Of a stretch of DNA of 64,000 bases, positions 53,312 through 64,000 are shown piece after piece. The stretch's first letter is position 1, and each line of letters opens with the position of its first letter. Location: contig NC_091123.1 of assembly GCF_040183065.1 (NCBI RefSeq), positions 13,114,001 through 13,178,000 on the forward strand. The letters are read 5' to 3'. A program made the position numbers and the translations under genes. Below the pieces are notes generated by a model. That model did not search any database, was not told where the DNA came from, and worked only from the letters and a program-made list of their open reading frames with translations. Source of the DNA: Periplaneta americana. Lineage: Eukaryota > Arthropoda > Insecta > Blattodea > Blattidae.

Positions 53312-53926
53312 ATTATGCAACGAGCCTATAATGATAGTAATTAAGACGCGAGTATGTTTGTTTATGAAACGAGCGCAAGCGAGTTTCATAATTTTCATAC
53401 GAGCGTCTTAATTACCATTATAGGCAAGTTTCATACGTCTTTTTATGCTCGACCATATTTCTAACTCGAAATTATTCAGAAGTATTCATTTTATTCGTAT
53501 CTAACTGAAGAGTGGAAGTGACCTTGTGCATCGCTAGTAAATTGTGAGTTGTGCGCAGACGCGAAAGTATTGATTTTTTCCGAGGAACAATAATGTCATT
53601 GACCTTGATGTAATGTAGAGAATAACATGAACTAATTTTGATATAACCTGGAAATTGATTTAGAATTGAAAAACGAGATGACAAATTGAATTTATTTGAA
53701 TATTATTTACAATTAACGCTAATTATTATAATAACAGAACATAACCTTCTGCGACAGTATTGGATTTCCAGTCTCCGTGACGTTTCCCTCGTTGTCTTTC
53801 GATTGCACATCCGAGAATAATCGAAAACCTGACCTTTAATGAATAGGTGTACTTTAATGAGGTCCATTAAAGGACTGCTACCAGGTGTATAATTACTACA
53901 TTTCGGCATGGTCGAGCATAAAAATA
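53312..53926. mobile_element. Repeat family Z, copy 3
   Basis: Same architecture as copies at 19316 and 24760. The minus frame 53703-53909 keeps MPKCSNYTPGSSPLM and reads on to CRRRLCSV like copy 2. Confidence 0.78.
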
Positions 53927-55159
53927 TTTAATGTATAAAGTTTCATCTAATTTGGCTATTAACATTTTTCTAAATTTAAATGAGAGTTTTAAAAAATCTC
54001 TACTCTTCTCACAAATTTCAAAATTTTTGTCTACATACTAGTCAGACTCTCAGAAACAAAACTTGCTGCCAAAGGTTTCGATTCCATTTACTTAATAAAT
54101 AGAAAAATATTTGATGCAGTCAAGTAGGCGTATAAAAATTAAAAAAAAAGAACATTGCAAGTGTATAAAAGTTTATATAAAATAAAATATGAGATCTAAA
54201 AGTATACTTGATAGCAAATGTTATTAAGGGCACATTCAAGAACATTCACAAAAACCATGCATCTACTACAATATTTTGTAGGAAATGTAGCATTTTTAGT
54301 AAAGAGACTGTACAAAAAACCTAAGCCGAGAAAAATTAATTTAAAAGTTTGAAACTATACTGGAGATGAAAGCAAACACATGCAGTTTCTTCTAACTAGG
54401 CAATTTTTTAATGACAAAAACGGGAAGTCGTAATTTCTTTTTACCAAGAATGACAAAATTTCATCCCCGTGTATTCTTAAGTCTCCTCATTTGGGACAAG
54501 TTTCCATTGCATACTGCAAATCAATTATTACATCCCAGCTTGCTTTCCTTTCAAGGAAAGTCACGCTAAACACTTAGGCCTATTTTGAACGTCATCGACC
54601 AGATTTGAACTCGCGAGCATTAGCTGTAATAGCAGGCTTGTACTATCTATCAGCGAGTGCGACTGTTTGGCCATGAATTTCAAATAATGTAACATTTCGA
54701 GCTACGTCGTGAGTTCTTGTAGAATTAACAGACAAACGACGTGAATGAAAAGTATAGAGTAACCTGGGATTTAGCACAGCTGATGAAGTATTAAAAAATT
54801 ACGTTTCGAAGGTTCAATTTATCTTTGTCTTCAGTGAATAAATAGGTGAGATGCTCGTATTATTTGTAACTACCCCACGCAATGCGGTAATCTTCTCACT
54901 TTTTTGTAGATCCGGTCTTCGAGACTTGTGAGTTTTTATATTCTTCATCAGAAATAAATAAAGTACAAGCAACGCATCTCCTGAATAGCCTAATCCACCT
55001 TGCTTTCTACCTCATTTAGAACGTACTGATCTGTGACTTAATATGGACAAAATGCGCCCAATAGTTCAGAAGGAAAGACTGCTTACAGTGGAGCAAGCAT
55101 ACTGAATGCTAAAGACTACCTTTCCCCTGTAAGTATAGTGAACACTTGTATTTTTCATT
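53927..55159. other. Unassigned AT-rich DNA
   Basis: No gene or repeat structure recognised over about 1.2 kb. Confidence 0.35.
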
Positions 55160-55330
55160 TGTTATTAATGGAGAAAAATTCGCTCCGGCGCCGAGGATCG
55201 GATCCGTGACCTCCAGTTATACGCACTGGATGCTCTAATCACTGAGCTACGCCGGAGCGAATTTTTATATACTAATAACAAGTAGCCATCACAGATAATT
55301 CTGTAAGACCAAAAATTAATCTTTACATGG
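55160..55330. mobile_element. Foldback element FB-3: one tRNA-like module in inverted arms
   Basis: TTGTTATTA...AAAAATTCGCTCCGGCG on the left is mirrored by CGCCGGAGCGAATTTTT...TAATAACAA on the right, with a tRNA-like module between (55182-55258, minus). Further right, ACAGATAATTCTGTAAGACC matches the outer arm of FB-1. Confidence 0.68.
55182..55258 (-). repeat. tRNA-like module, best acceptor stem
   Basis: CCGGCGT pairs with GCGCCGG over 7 positions (one T-G). Anticodon arm CCAGT-GCGTATA-ACTGG places GTA in the anticodon position. The B box is altered (GGATCCGATCCTC). Inverted repeats flank it, so it is treated as part of a mobile element. Confidence 0.6.
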
Positions 55331-55382
55331 ATTTGTATTTTCGCCAGAATATCGGGGTAATAGGCTATTTTTATATTACTAT

Positions 55383-55831
55383 CACAGTCTAGTATATACA
55401 GTCACGAAGCTTTAGTTGTGAGGGTGCTAGGAACAATAGACTGTGCCGGTACTATTTCGAATTGTCTGTAATGAGGCGATATTAGCGATCCTACTGGTTA
55501 GCAACTATCTATGGATGCATATTTATTACGTATTGAGCTTCGTGACTATATATTTTTTATTTTAGTAGGTTATTTTACGACGCTTTATCAACATCTAAGG
55601 TTATTTAGCGTCTGAATGAGATGAAGGTGATAATGCCGGTGAAATGAGTCCGGGGTCCATCACCGAAAGTTACCCAGCATTTGCTCATATTGGGTTGAGG
55701 GAAAACCCCGGAAAAAACCTCAACCAGATAACTTGTCCCGACCGGGAATCGAACCCGGGCCACCTGGTTTCGCGGCCAGACGCGCTAACCGTTACTCCAC
55801 AGGTGTGGATGACTGTATATACTAGACTGTG
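55383..55831. mobile_element. mariner-type MITE split by SINE-3
   Basis: CACAGTCTAGTATATACAGT with CACGAAGCT at 55383-55411 is mirrored at 55535-55547 plus 55811-55831. The second arm is interrupted by a SINE at 55554. Interior GAGGGTGCTAGGAACAATAG; about 190 bp without the SINE. TATA beside CAGTCACGAAGCT fits a TA-target element. Confidence 0.8.
55554..55809 (-). mobile_element. SINE-3 copy with 11-bp target duplication
   Basis: TGACTATATAT (55543-55553) and TGACTGTATAT (55810-55820) flank a minus-strand SINE nearly identical to 22574-22825: GGTTCGATTCCC B box, CCTCAACCC, GGACCCCGG, GCGTCGTAAAATAACC tail. Confidence 0.9.
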
Positions 55832-56170
55832 CTACTACATCGGAAAGCTACCATTACTTATCTGATTTTAGATTTGAAAGTCTCAGGTTTGCAGCACTAC
55901 TTCGCCGCAATATTTTTTAAATTAAATAAATAACAAAACAATATTTTATCTCACTTTAATTATACAATAACATGCAACATTATTGAAACTTCCTAAATTA
56001 TTTGCTATTGATATTATTATTCATTGTACAAAAGTACTAAATTGGGTTAGGCTACATTAATTCCATGTAAAGGGATCAGAGGGAAATTATGAACCGAATT
56101 ATTAAAATTATTTTAACTGACTGAAGTACATCCAACTTAAGACCCATTCCTCAATTTAAATTTAAATTAT
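55832..56170. other. Unassigned AT-rich DNA
   Basis: No feature supported. Confidence 0.35.
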
Positions 56171-56396
56171 GGTTTATTTAACGACGCTTGCAACTTTCGA
56201 GGCTATATCAGCGTCGCCGGTGTGCCGGAATTTTGTCCCGCAGAAGTTTTTTTACATGCCAGTAAATCTATTGACATGAGCCTGTCGCATTTAAGCACAA
56301 TTAAATGCCATCGATCTGGGCCGGGATCGAACCCGCAACCTTGGTCACAGAAGGCCAGCGCTGTACCAACTGCGCCACTCAGGGCGACAAGAGACC
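56171..56396 (-). mobile_element. SINE-4, tRNA-derived
   Basis: Minus strand: head GCCCTGAGTGGCGCAGTTGG, B box GGGTTCGATCCCGG, then GATCGATGGCATTTAA, GACAGGCTCATGTCA and CGGCGACGCTGATATAGCC, ending GCGTCGTTAAATAAACC. A plus-strand relative is at 61988-62186. Confidence 0.88.
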
Positions 56397-56712
56397 CACT
56401 CCTAACATACTACTTTACTCCTCGCACGTGTTCGACTAACCCCACTTCATCCTGTTGTTATGTTGCAGCTTTTTGATTTCAAATGTATTTTCTGCATTTA
56501 TACAGCTCTGAAAGCGATATGGAATACTACCTCCAATTAAAAGTGATACATATAATAAACAGAATGTCTCAGTAATTTATATATTTTTACAGTTGCCAAT
56601 TTATTCAACAAACACAGTATTATTCGTCATCATATTTGTTTTGCGTTGCCACAAGATTATTTCATTTGTCAACAACACAGATCACTCTTATGAACAATTT
56701 AACATAATCTAC

Positions 56713-57379
56713 GGCCGGGAGGAAAAAGGTCTTAAGTAAAAATTTTATACCTTTCAGGAGAGCAGTAGGAAGATTGAAATTGGTGTCAATTAACTTATAG
56801 AGTTTTTAATTAAGAAGTTTCCCTGGATATTATTTGTTTATATTTCTCCTAAAATAGGTAATGTTGCTCATTTAAAAATTTTCTTGATTATTTCCAAAAA
56901 TAGTCGCACTTAAGCCCTTTTAAGACTACAATCCAAACTGAGTAGAAGGGACTATTTAGACATAAGACCTTTTTCATGTAAAAATAAATGAGAAATGTAA
57001 ATTATTAGGAATGCAAAATGGGTCTTAAAGAATTATAGTACTGTTTACCCTGGTGCTCAAAGTTTTAAAAGGAAAGGGCATCAGTATGTGATAAAATGGC
57101 TAAAATACAAGTTAGACCTTTTTAATAGGGAAGCATGGAAAGTAAACATGTGATGGTTTGTAAGGAATAAAGTATTAAATATTCTTAAGTCCTTTATTCT
57201 GTGTGTGCTCGATTCAAAAGTACTTAGGACATTTGGTAATGCTCTATAAATCCAGTCAGGAGTCTTATTTGACTTTAATAACCGTTTTATCAGATTGTAG
57301 AGAATTGTTTCCGCTTTCAGAATTATATAAAATTCTCATTTTCACAAAAAATTGACTTAAGACCTTTTTCCTCCCGGCC
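56713..57379. mobile_element. MITE with GGCCGGGAGGAAAAAGGTCT termini
   Basis: Terminal inverted repeats of about 25 bp (GGCCGGGAGGAAAAAGGTCT then TAAGT) at both ends, 667 bp. AAGACCTTTTT-type motifs recur inside in both orientations. No target duplication was resolved. Confidence 0.8.
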
Positions 57380-57644
57380 ACAGCATTGTATGAGGCGTTT
57401 TCTTGTATTATTTTAAGTAAGAGTAAGGGTACGGCATCGTCTTTGTCATAAATTCTGAAATAACAATTCGTATTATCAGGAAAAACGTAAATAACTCTTC
57501 CCTTCCACCCTGAGTATGTCGATCGATCAGTGTTTACTTCAAGGGTAGTTCTTATTTTGGATAGTATATAGGTCTAAATTATTATTTTCTATCAGTTTCA
57601 CAAACTAAAATCCAGTAGCCTACATCAAGCAAAATAATAGCCAA
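57380..57644. other. Unassigned spacer
   Basis: Nothing recognised. Confidence 0.35.
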
Positions 57645-58480
57645 TTTAGTGAAGAACTGTTTTCAGAATCTGGGAGAGGTGATAGGATGATATAGCGGTA
57701 ATAATATAGCGTTGCTATCAGAAGAGGAGGTAATACTAAGGAATATGTTACTCAACTGGAACTAAATGACAGCTGTGAGCATATGGGATGAAGATAAATG
57801 GAAACAAGACGGGAATCATGCTTATCGGAAGAAAAATAAAGAAGGTAAATGTGCGAATTCTAAATGAGGCAGTACAGCAAGTGGACAGCTTCAAATACTT
57901 GGGGTGTACTACAAGTAGTAACATGAGCTGCTGCCAGGAAGTCAAAAAGAGGATAGCAATGACAAGGCAAAGGAAGCTTTTAATAGAAAAAGGAGCATAT
58001 TCTGCGGACTTCTAGAAAAAGAATTAAGGAAGAGACTAGTGAAGTGTTTTGTGTGGAGTGTGGCATTGTATGGGGCAGAAACATGGACATTACGACGAAA
58101 TGAATAGAAGCGACTAGAAGCATTTGAAATGTGGATATGGAGAAGAACGGAGTGTGTGAAATGGACAGATAGAATAAGAAAAGAAGCTGTGTTGAAAAGA
58201 GTGAGTTAAGAAAGAATAATGCTGAAACTGACCATGAAGAGAAAAAGAAATTGGCTAGGTCACTGGCTAAAAAGAAACTGCCTACTGAAGGATGCACTGG
58301 AAGGGATGATGAATGGGAGAAGAGTTTGGGGCAGAAAAAGATATTAGATGATAAATAACTTTAATATTACTTTTATATGGATCGTGTACGGAGACGAAGA
58401 GGAAGGCAGAAAATAGGAAAGATTGGAGAATGCTGAGTTTGCAGCGAAATACCTGCAGTTGAGCAGAAAACTATGAATGA
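57645..58480 (+). mobile_element. LINE-B 3' portion, plus strand
   Basis: It begins at the DLVKNCFQN region just before the RT active site, which is degraded (IALLSEEEVILRNM, FADD lost). It continues KINGNKTGIMLIGRKIKKVN, QVDSFKYLGCTTSSNMSCCQ, LRKRLVKCFVWSVALYG, RNCLLKDALEGMMNGRRV and ends in the RMLSL region. The best open frame is 57788-58015. The copy stops 13 bp before family Q. Confidence 0.87.
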
Positions 58481-58493
58481 ATGAAATAATATT

Positions 58494-59163
58494 TTGTGCG
58501 AGATCGTGCGTATTTGCTTGCTTTCCGCACAAAACCAATCCGCGGAAAGTCTAAAATTCCACATTCAGTATTCCCAACCTAACACACATAACAATTTCCC
58601 TCTTCTTACCGCTTAAGTGACATATTGATTTTACTGGTTTAGGCTATTAACATATTATTTTTAGAGACGTTCAATATAGTAACAATTATAAATTGGAAAC
58701 TTACCACTGCAATTTCACCTAAATTGCACTGTTAATTTTATTCTTTTTAAATATTTGCAAAAATTAAGTAAACTCTACAACTCCACTAAAGTTACTGCAT
58801 TCGTGATGCAAGTAACATTAAGGAAGCCGTGAAAAAATCAACAAGATTCCAGACTCATCATAGACTGGGGAAAAAAAAAGACAGACGTATATCACGGCCT
58901 GCTGGAGTATAGTAAACACAGAAAACATTTTAAAGCAACAATGTTGAAGATAGATATTTTTGTTTTGCAAATTTGCCGTCATTGAACAGAAACCAAGATG
59001 GAGATTTCATTGTAACTAATTAGAAATTCTTCTTTCAGGTATGTAATAAACGATCTTCGCACAAAATAATGTACGATACACGAGCTCAACTACGTTTCGC
59101 TTTTTCAAACTTTTCCTCGAACATGAAAACTTCAACATACCGCTCTTGTAACACATATTACTA
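58494..59163 (-). mobile_element. Family Q, copy 4
   Basis: Short subtype (670 bp), TTGTGCGAGATCG to ATATTACTA, with TT at both junctions. A deletion of about 35 bp near 59082 removes the GGTATGTTTTC segment. Confidence 0.75.
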
Positions 59164-59344
59164 TTCCGTCACTGTGAAAAGATACTTGAAATACTATTTG
59201 ATTTGAGTTTTGTAGCAGTTTGAGATTTTAAACGATATTATTGAATTAATTTCGTTCTATTTTAAAATTATGGTGGTATAAGAATAGTATGTAATAGGCT
59301 ACACATTTTCAATCCTTGGCAGAGGTAAGGTTATACCTTGGGTT

Positions 59345-59960
59345 GCAACCAATCACACTGTTGCATTTGTTGCTTTTCCTCTTGTGTGAGGTTCAGGAGA
59401 CGTTTTTTATAGCCAATGGTTTTGTTCCCAATGACTGCTTCTTGCTATGCTGCCCCATTAACAAAGAAAATATGGAAACTTAGTATACCCTTCTGCTGAC
59501 CAAGAAGCATGCACAACTCTCTCCGATCTTCACAGATCATCCAGTTATGATCTTTATATTTTATCTTAGTAAGAACCAGTTCAAGATTCTCATAAGTTTC
59601 TTTAAGGTGTAACGAATGACCAACAGGTAACGAAGCAAAAGCACTGATCACTGCCTTCAGACTTCTTTTGGAGGAATCGATAAAAGTCTGCATTCATCCA
59701 CTTCGTACTGAACTTTAAACTTTTGTATCAAACCAGAAATATCATTGCAGTGTACTAAGGCACCCTCTTTCGAAGAGCAGGGCGTAAATTCCTCTTCTCT
59801 ACTTCTGTACCAATGAAGAAATGTTCCTGGTGTAAGCAGATTTATTTATTTTAATCTGGAGCGTAAGAATTCAGTTCTTTCCTTGGGTAATCCTAAATCT
59901 CTTATTAAATAATTGAGTTCATCTGGTAAACTCTTCAGGACTTTCACTCTCTACATCACA
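59345..59960 (-). pseudogene. Degenerate member of a repetitive arthropod gene family of unknown function
   Basis: Minus-strand frames, broken by shifts, read LPDELNYLIRDLGLPKERTE, a PGTFLHWYRSREEEF-like stretch, LVHCNDISGLIQKFKVQYEV, then TFIDSSKRSLKAV, FASLPVGHSLHLKETYENLE and MICEDRRELCMLLGQQKG. I remember this residue pattern (FIDSSKRSLKAVLL, SIPIGHS, LLGQQ) as recurring in many uncharacterised insect proteins, often in multiple copies, probably transposon-borne. No catalytic residues could be assigned. At least four frame breaks show it is dead. Confidence 0.6.
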
Positions 59961-60063
59961 CAGCTTTCTAGATTATGTTTCTGATCCTCACCAACAGGTT
60001 AGTACAAAATTTTACATTAGAGTACTGGGTTATGGATGCAGAAAAACCACTAATAAGTTTATA

Positions 60064-60395
60064 GGCCTATTTACTTACAAATTGCTTTTTAGAGAACTCG
60101 GAGGTTCACTGCCGCCCTCACATAAGCCCGCCATCGGTTCCTATCCTGAGCAAGATTAATCCAGTCCCTACCATCATATCCCACCTCCCTCAAATCCATT
60201 TTAATATCATCCTCCCACCTACGTCTCGGCCTCCCCAAAGGTTTTTTCTCCTCCGGCCTCCCATCTAACACTGTATATGCATTTCTGGATTCGCCCATAC
60301 GTGCTACATGCCCTGCCCATCTCAAATGTCTGGCTTTAATGTTCATAATATTATGTCAGATGTAGTTCTGCGTTGTGTAACTTTCTTCTTTGTAC
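60064..60395 (-). mobile_element. LINE-A 3' fragment
   Basis: An open 85-codon frame (60089-60346) reads ARHLRWAGHVARMGESRNAY, a GRPRRRWEDDIKMDLREVGY stretch, WINLAQDRNRWRAYVRAAVN and stop. The TTAC-type 3' end is short. Truncated 5' near 60395 and directly beside the degenerate gene fragment. Confidence 0.9.
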
Positions 60396-61240
60396 TGTCA
60401 CTAGTAGGTCTATATTAATAATAAGTTTTGAAACATAATATATAGTTTTTTGTAAAAATGGTGCGTAATGTGCCATTTTTATGTCATTTCTGGCTTTAGC
60501 ACACAAAAATACATAAAATGGAGCTAACACTTTTTTTTTTTTTAGTTTTTCATCGCAGGTCTGCGTTATTTATCGACGACCCACAGTTTGACGATCGCTT
60601 ATTCATGTACGGAGTTTTAAAAATGCCGTGAACATTTCGTAGAAACAGAAGTTATGGTATAAAATTATCTCAATTAGACAGCCGTAGTAAGTATCATCTA
60701 CATATCAAACATATGAATGTTGGAAATAAGTGCTTGGTTTTTGTGTAAATTAACGTCGTAGAGAAGAGAATATCAGTAAACAATACATAAAAAAGAAATG
60801 ATGTAATTTGAAACTCAGTGAAAAGGCATTGACACATTTAATTGGATAATATAAACACGTAATTTAAAATGAATGGCTGATGGGAAAACATAAAAAAACT
60901 TGTACGACAAGAAGTCATATTCGAAGAAAAGAATGATTTGAATTAATTCTGAGGAGTAAAATCGTAAACAGTGCTTTTAACTAGTAAATTACGGAATTCT
61001 ATAGCTAGGATAATGCAGTAGGCTATTTGTTTATTTTTGTCTAGAATTTTAACACGACTTTTCTAGACAGACTTTTTTGTGATATGTCAGTCACACAAGA
61101 CATGCAGAGACTGTCGGTGGTAGCCATTGCTTGTACCGTATACACCTATCTGTACATACTATACGTTGCCAATGATTCAGCAAAAAATAATATTAACCAT
61201 TTCTTTCTCGTGAGGACATTTAACTTATGTCATAGGCTAC
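60396..61240. other. Unassigned AT-rich DNA
   Basis: Includes a T run at 60532-60543. No gene or repeat ends. Confidence 0.35.
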
Positions 61241-61543
61241 ATACCATATTTTTTTGGGTATAGGAATTAACATTGCCATAAAATATCTATGTACAAAAAT
61301 AATTAAATAACTTAATCAGTCGGCATGTTAAGAAATTAGCAGACTTTGACAATTTGTGAAGGAAGGGAACGTCATTTATGATTGCTAAGTCAAGCCCGAT
61401 GTTCTTTTGTTTTACAAATTGTCAAAGCCTGCTAATTTCTAAACATGACCCACTGATGGAGTTATTTCTCCATTGCTTTTATGCATAGGCTTCTTATGGC
61501 AATGTTAAATCTGTATGTCCTATATGCAGAAAAACACACGGTA
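61241..61543. mobile_element. MITE family W, copy 2
   Basis: Inverted termini (CCATATTTTTTTGGGTATAG at left, CTATATGCAGAAAAACACAC at right) and the inner AGCAGRCTTTGACAATTTGT palindrome, as in copy 1 (45384-46053) but without the LINE insert. Confidence 0.78.
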
Positions 61544-61987
61544 TTTTGGACACTTTAAGTAGCCCTACAACATCTCGACTTCAACTACAACATCTCGACA
61601 TCAAAATTATCTGCCATATTACTAGAAATATTTAGGAAATTCGTATCAAAACTGTAAAACATTCTTTACGCACATGCTCTATATTAAAGATGGCAAACTG
61701 CGTAAGTTCTTCAAACTTCCACTGTGAATGAGTTCAGAAGAAGAGTTCGGAGCTTTCTGTGTTTGTTGGGACTTAAAACCGCCGATATTTCGGAGCTAAC
61801 TCGGAGATAGTCAACCCAGTTGATGAGTCCAGGTCTCACCTTGTATGCTGTTAATCGATTTGACGAATATCAGATATTAGAAAAGTTTATGAAACTATGA
61901 GTATTTAGGTATAGAGGGCCTATAGAACTTCAAATAAAATGAAATGGTGAAAGAAAGTAGGTCTGTAAAACCAATCGTACCAAACAC
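61544..61987. other. Unassigned DNA
   Basis: ACAACATCTCGACTTCAACT-type short direct repeat at 61566-61602. No gene. Confidence 0.35.
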
Positions 61988-62186
61988 GGTCTGGCCTTCT
62001 ATGCCCAAGGTTGCGGGTTCGATCCCGGGCCAGGTCGATGGCATTTAAGTGTGCTTAAATGTGACAGGCTCATGTCAGTAGATTTACTGGCATGTAAAAA
62101 GAACTCCTGCGGGACAAAATTCCGGCACAACCGGCGACGCTGATATAACCTCTGCAGTTGCGAGCGTCGTTAAATAAAACATAACA
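61988..62186 (+). mobile_element. SINE-4, 5'-truncated
   Basis: Starts within the tRNA-like head (GGCCTTCTATGCCCAAGG, B box GGGTTCGATCCCGGG) and keeps the full body and GCGTCGTTAAATAAAAC tail. Confidence 0.87.
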
Positions 62187-62618
62187 TTTTAACCAAACAC
62201 GGTGCTGTCTCTATAGCCTCATATCCAAGCATAAATATCATTTCATCTGCGGATTATTACAGATTACCAGATTTTTATTAAGATATGCGCGGTACTTGAA
62301 AGTATCATGTTCGAAATCGTATTAAGTTCGATCTTTCTCACGCAAAATTATCTTTATCGTTATCGATATGTCGAGGTTAATCAATACCCTATAGCCAGAT
62401 CCTGGTTTGTTTTTGTTTTTTTAAATTTTCGTGAAAAATAAGTAAAATATTGTACAATACTTGCGGTTAAAAATGTAACAATAATTTCGTGATATAGGCT
62501 ATATTATATCTTTTCCATCATGTTTTAATTTATAGGACCTATTCGTACGTAATGTTACTTAGGCCTAGTGATAATATTACAGGCCTACACGGCATTGTAT
62601 TTGCAACATTCATGGCGA
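62187..62618. other. Unassigned AT-rich DNA
   Basis: No supported feature. Confidence 0.35.

Positions 62619-62672
<54 letters not shown>
62619..62672. repeat. (AAT)n microsatellite
   Basis: Perfect tract; produces a spurious poly-Asn frame. Confidence 0.95.
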
Positions 62673-62675
<3 letters not shown>

Positions 62676-62704
62676 CATTGTAAATTAGCCTTATTGCTAC
62701 TTGA

Positions 62705-62757
62705 CTTCTTCTTCATCTTCTTCTTCTTCTTCTTCTTCTTCTTCTTCTTCTTCTTCT
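62705..62757. repeat. (CTT)n polypyrimidine microsatellite
   Basis: Trinucleotide polypyrimidine tract with one ATC interruption; produces a spurious poly-Phe frame. Confidence 0.95.
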
Positions 62758-62878
62758 AAAATAAGTGTGTATAGTACTACTTTAGCATTTAGGCACAAAT
62801 GGCCCATAAGTTGGAAATCAACCCAGAAGACTGCAATGCGATACCAGCCTTGCGATGCTATTGGGGTTACTTAAAGTA

Positions 62879-63744
62879 CAGTGGAAGCTCTTAAGTCCGA
62901 CAGAAATCAAGTTCGACATCCTACAGTTCGACCGCTTACGTAGGAGAATTAGGCACGTCCCTATACGGGCACCAAGAAATGGGTTTGCTATTTGAATGGA
63001 AATTGGTCCTGTGTCTTGTAATAATAAATTTCTAAATTATAGACATCAGCTCAAAGAATTTTGAGTGACGACAAGGGTCCTGAATACAATAAACATGTAT
63101 AATAATGTGATGTGATACATTAAAGAAAAAAGAAATTTAATTGTTGAAGGCAAATATAAGTGGATTAATTGAAATTGAGATGATGATGTAATATTTGAAG
63201 AGAATCCTTGATAATATTTATAAGAATAGACATTACATAATCAAAAGGAATGTGGAGTTCCTTAAGATAATTCCATGTGAATTTTGTGATTGAACCTCTA
63301 CTGCCAAACAGCAAACCAATGACAGACCGTTGTTTAAGAGGGACGTTGTACTTTTGAGAAAGATACGGCAGACAAGGTTCATATATGGACTTCTTCTCAA
63401 TATCAACTCGGTGGCCTGATTTAGGTTTCTTTCGAAACGGATAGTAGGGTCAAGAACAGAATATTTTTTTGATAAGGACATCCATATTGGTCACTGATTT
63501 TAAATTAATGAACTCTTTTTTTTATATTTGAGAACTGTGCCGTTTGTGAGACGGAAATGTCGAAACCCACTGTGGTACTAGAAGCGCATACACAAGTCTC
63601 GGGGCGGGCAGGAAATGCAAGTACAGTACTGTATTCGTTGATGGATAACCAATAAGAATTTGTATTCATTTCACCTGCCACAACCACTACCCTTATTGGA
63701 CAGAACTTTCAATTCTGTTCTGTCGAACTTCGGAGAGTCCACTG
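62879..63744. mobile_element. pogo/Tigger-type MITE, TA target
   Basis: TA flanks (62877-62878, 63745-63746). Termini CAGTGGAAGCTCTTAAGTCC and, inverted, CAGTGGACTCTCCGAAGTTC, with a GTTCGACA-type subterminal repeat. 866 bp. No transposase frame recognised inside. Confidence 0.75.
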
Positions 63745-64000
63745 TAAGTCATACAAAAACCCAGTTAGCCTATCAATGCTAGTGTTATGCCAATGAAGAG
63801 AGTAATAAAATTCCATAATTTGTCTCCCTATGCTTTTGCAGCTGACATTTTACAAACAACATACTTATCTGGGTTGACAACTCTGAATTCAGTAAAATCA
63901 ACTTTCAATCCTGGCGGCCGTTTGCTAAAACGAAAAGAAACACACTATTGTGCAAAAATTATATTTTTAGTTTAAAAAAATATCTGAAATCTCTAGCAGG

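Noticed and set aside
62568..62759. ORF with poly-Asn then poly-Phe
   Set aside because: Translation of (AAT)n and (CTT)n microsatellites.

Overview
This window looks like nuclear DNA from a large, repeat-rich insect genome. A blattodean (cockroach or termite) fits best. The reasons are low GC, no dense gene array, many decayed non-LTR retrotransposons (LINEs), tRNA-derived SINEs, Penelope-like elements, TTAA, TTA and TA target-site DNA transposons, many (AAT)n tracts, and frequent use of the palindrome TAGGCCTA. The host assignment rests on recognising repeat families from memory, not on a search. There is no bacterial or phage organisation, no CRISPR array and no convincing intact tRNA or rRNA gene.

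Only one stretch looks like host coding sequence. It is a short 5' exon on the + strand (41551-41679) that ends at a strong splice donor and follows a CpG-rich, promoter-like island (about 41030-41550) with a CRE palindrome and two inverted CCAAT boxes. The rest of that gene would lie beyond long introns or outside the window. Smaller GC-richer islands without ORFs (2700-3027, 11240-11560, 16850-17140, 27600-28330, 34330-34710) are candidate conserved regulatory DNA.

The remainder is mobile DNA, much of it nested. 0-3 kb: two LINE families (called A and B here). 3.0-6.0 kb: an inverted-repeat element with hammerhead-like motifs, then two tandem Harbinger-type MITEs, one containing another. 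7-11 kb: non-coding family Q, LINE-B and LINE-A. 11.6-12.4 kb: head-to-head Penelope-like 3' ends. 12.5-16.4 kb: a TTAA MITE, two more LINEs and a mariner. 17.4-20.5 kb: a tRNA-like inverted cluster, a second Penelope pair, family Z and a SINE. 21-23.6 kb: a four-deep nest of family Q and a SINE. 24-27.3 kb: tRNA-like modules inside inverted arms, family Z and a minisatellite. 28.5-34.2 kb: TTAA MITE, SINE, LINE-A and a retroposon with a 49-bp minisatellite. 35.5-40.6 kb: a hAT transposase tail split by LINE-A, LINE-B, a pogo/Tigger element inflated by a 50-bp minisatellite, a palindromic MITE and a SINE. 42-48.6 kb: pogo and TTAA MITEs, a LINE inside a MITE, a Harbinger element, and a second copy of the 32.6-kb retroposon. 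49.5-64 kb: SINEs, LINE-A and LINE-B (one split by a 692-bp insert with a 13-bp target duplication), more MITEs, family Q and Z copies, a degenerate unnamed repetitive gene, and a final pogo-type MITE.

The Penelope-like pairs are the most unusual feature. In three inverted-repeat loci the GIY-YIG reading frame ends inside the loop of a hairpin bounded by CTGAAGA and GAAAC, a hammerhead-ribozyme-like layout. Family names A-D, J, Q, W, X, Z and FB are local labels for this report only.
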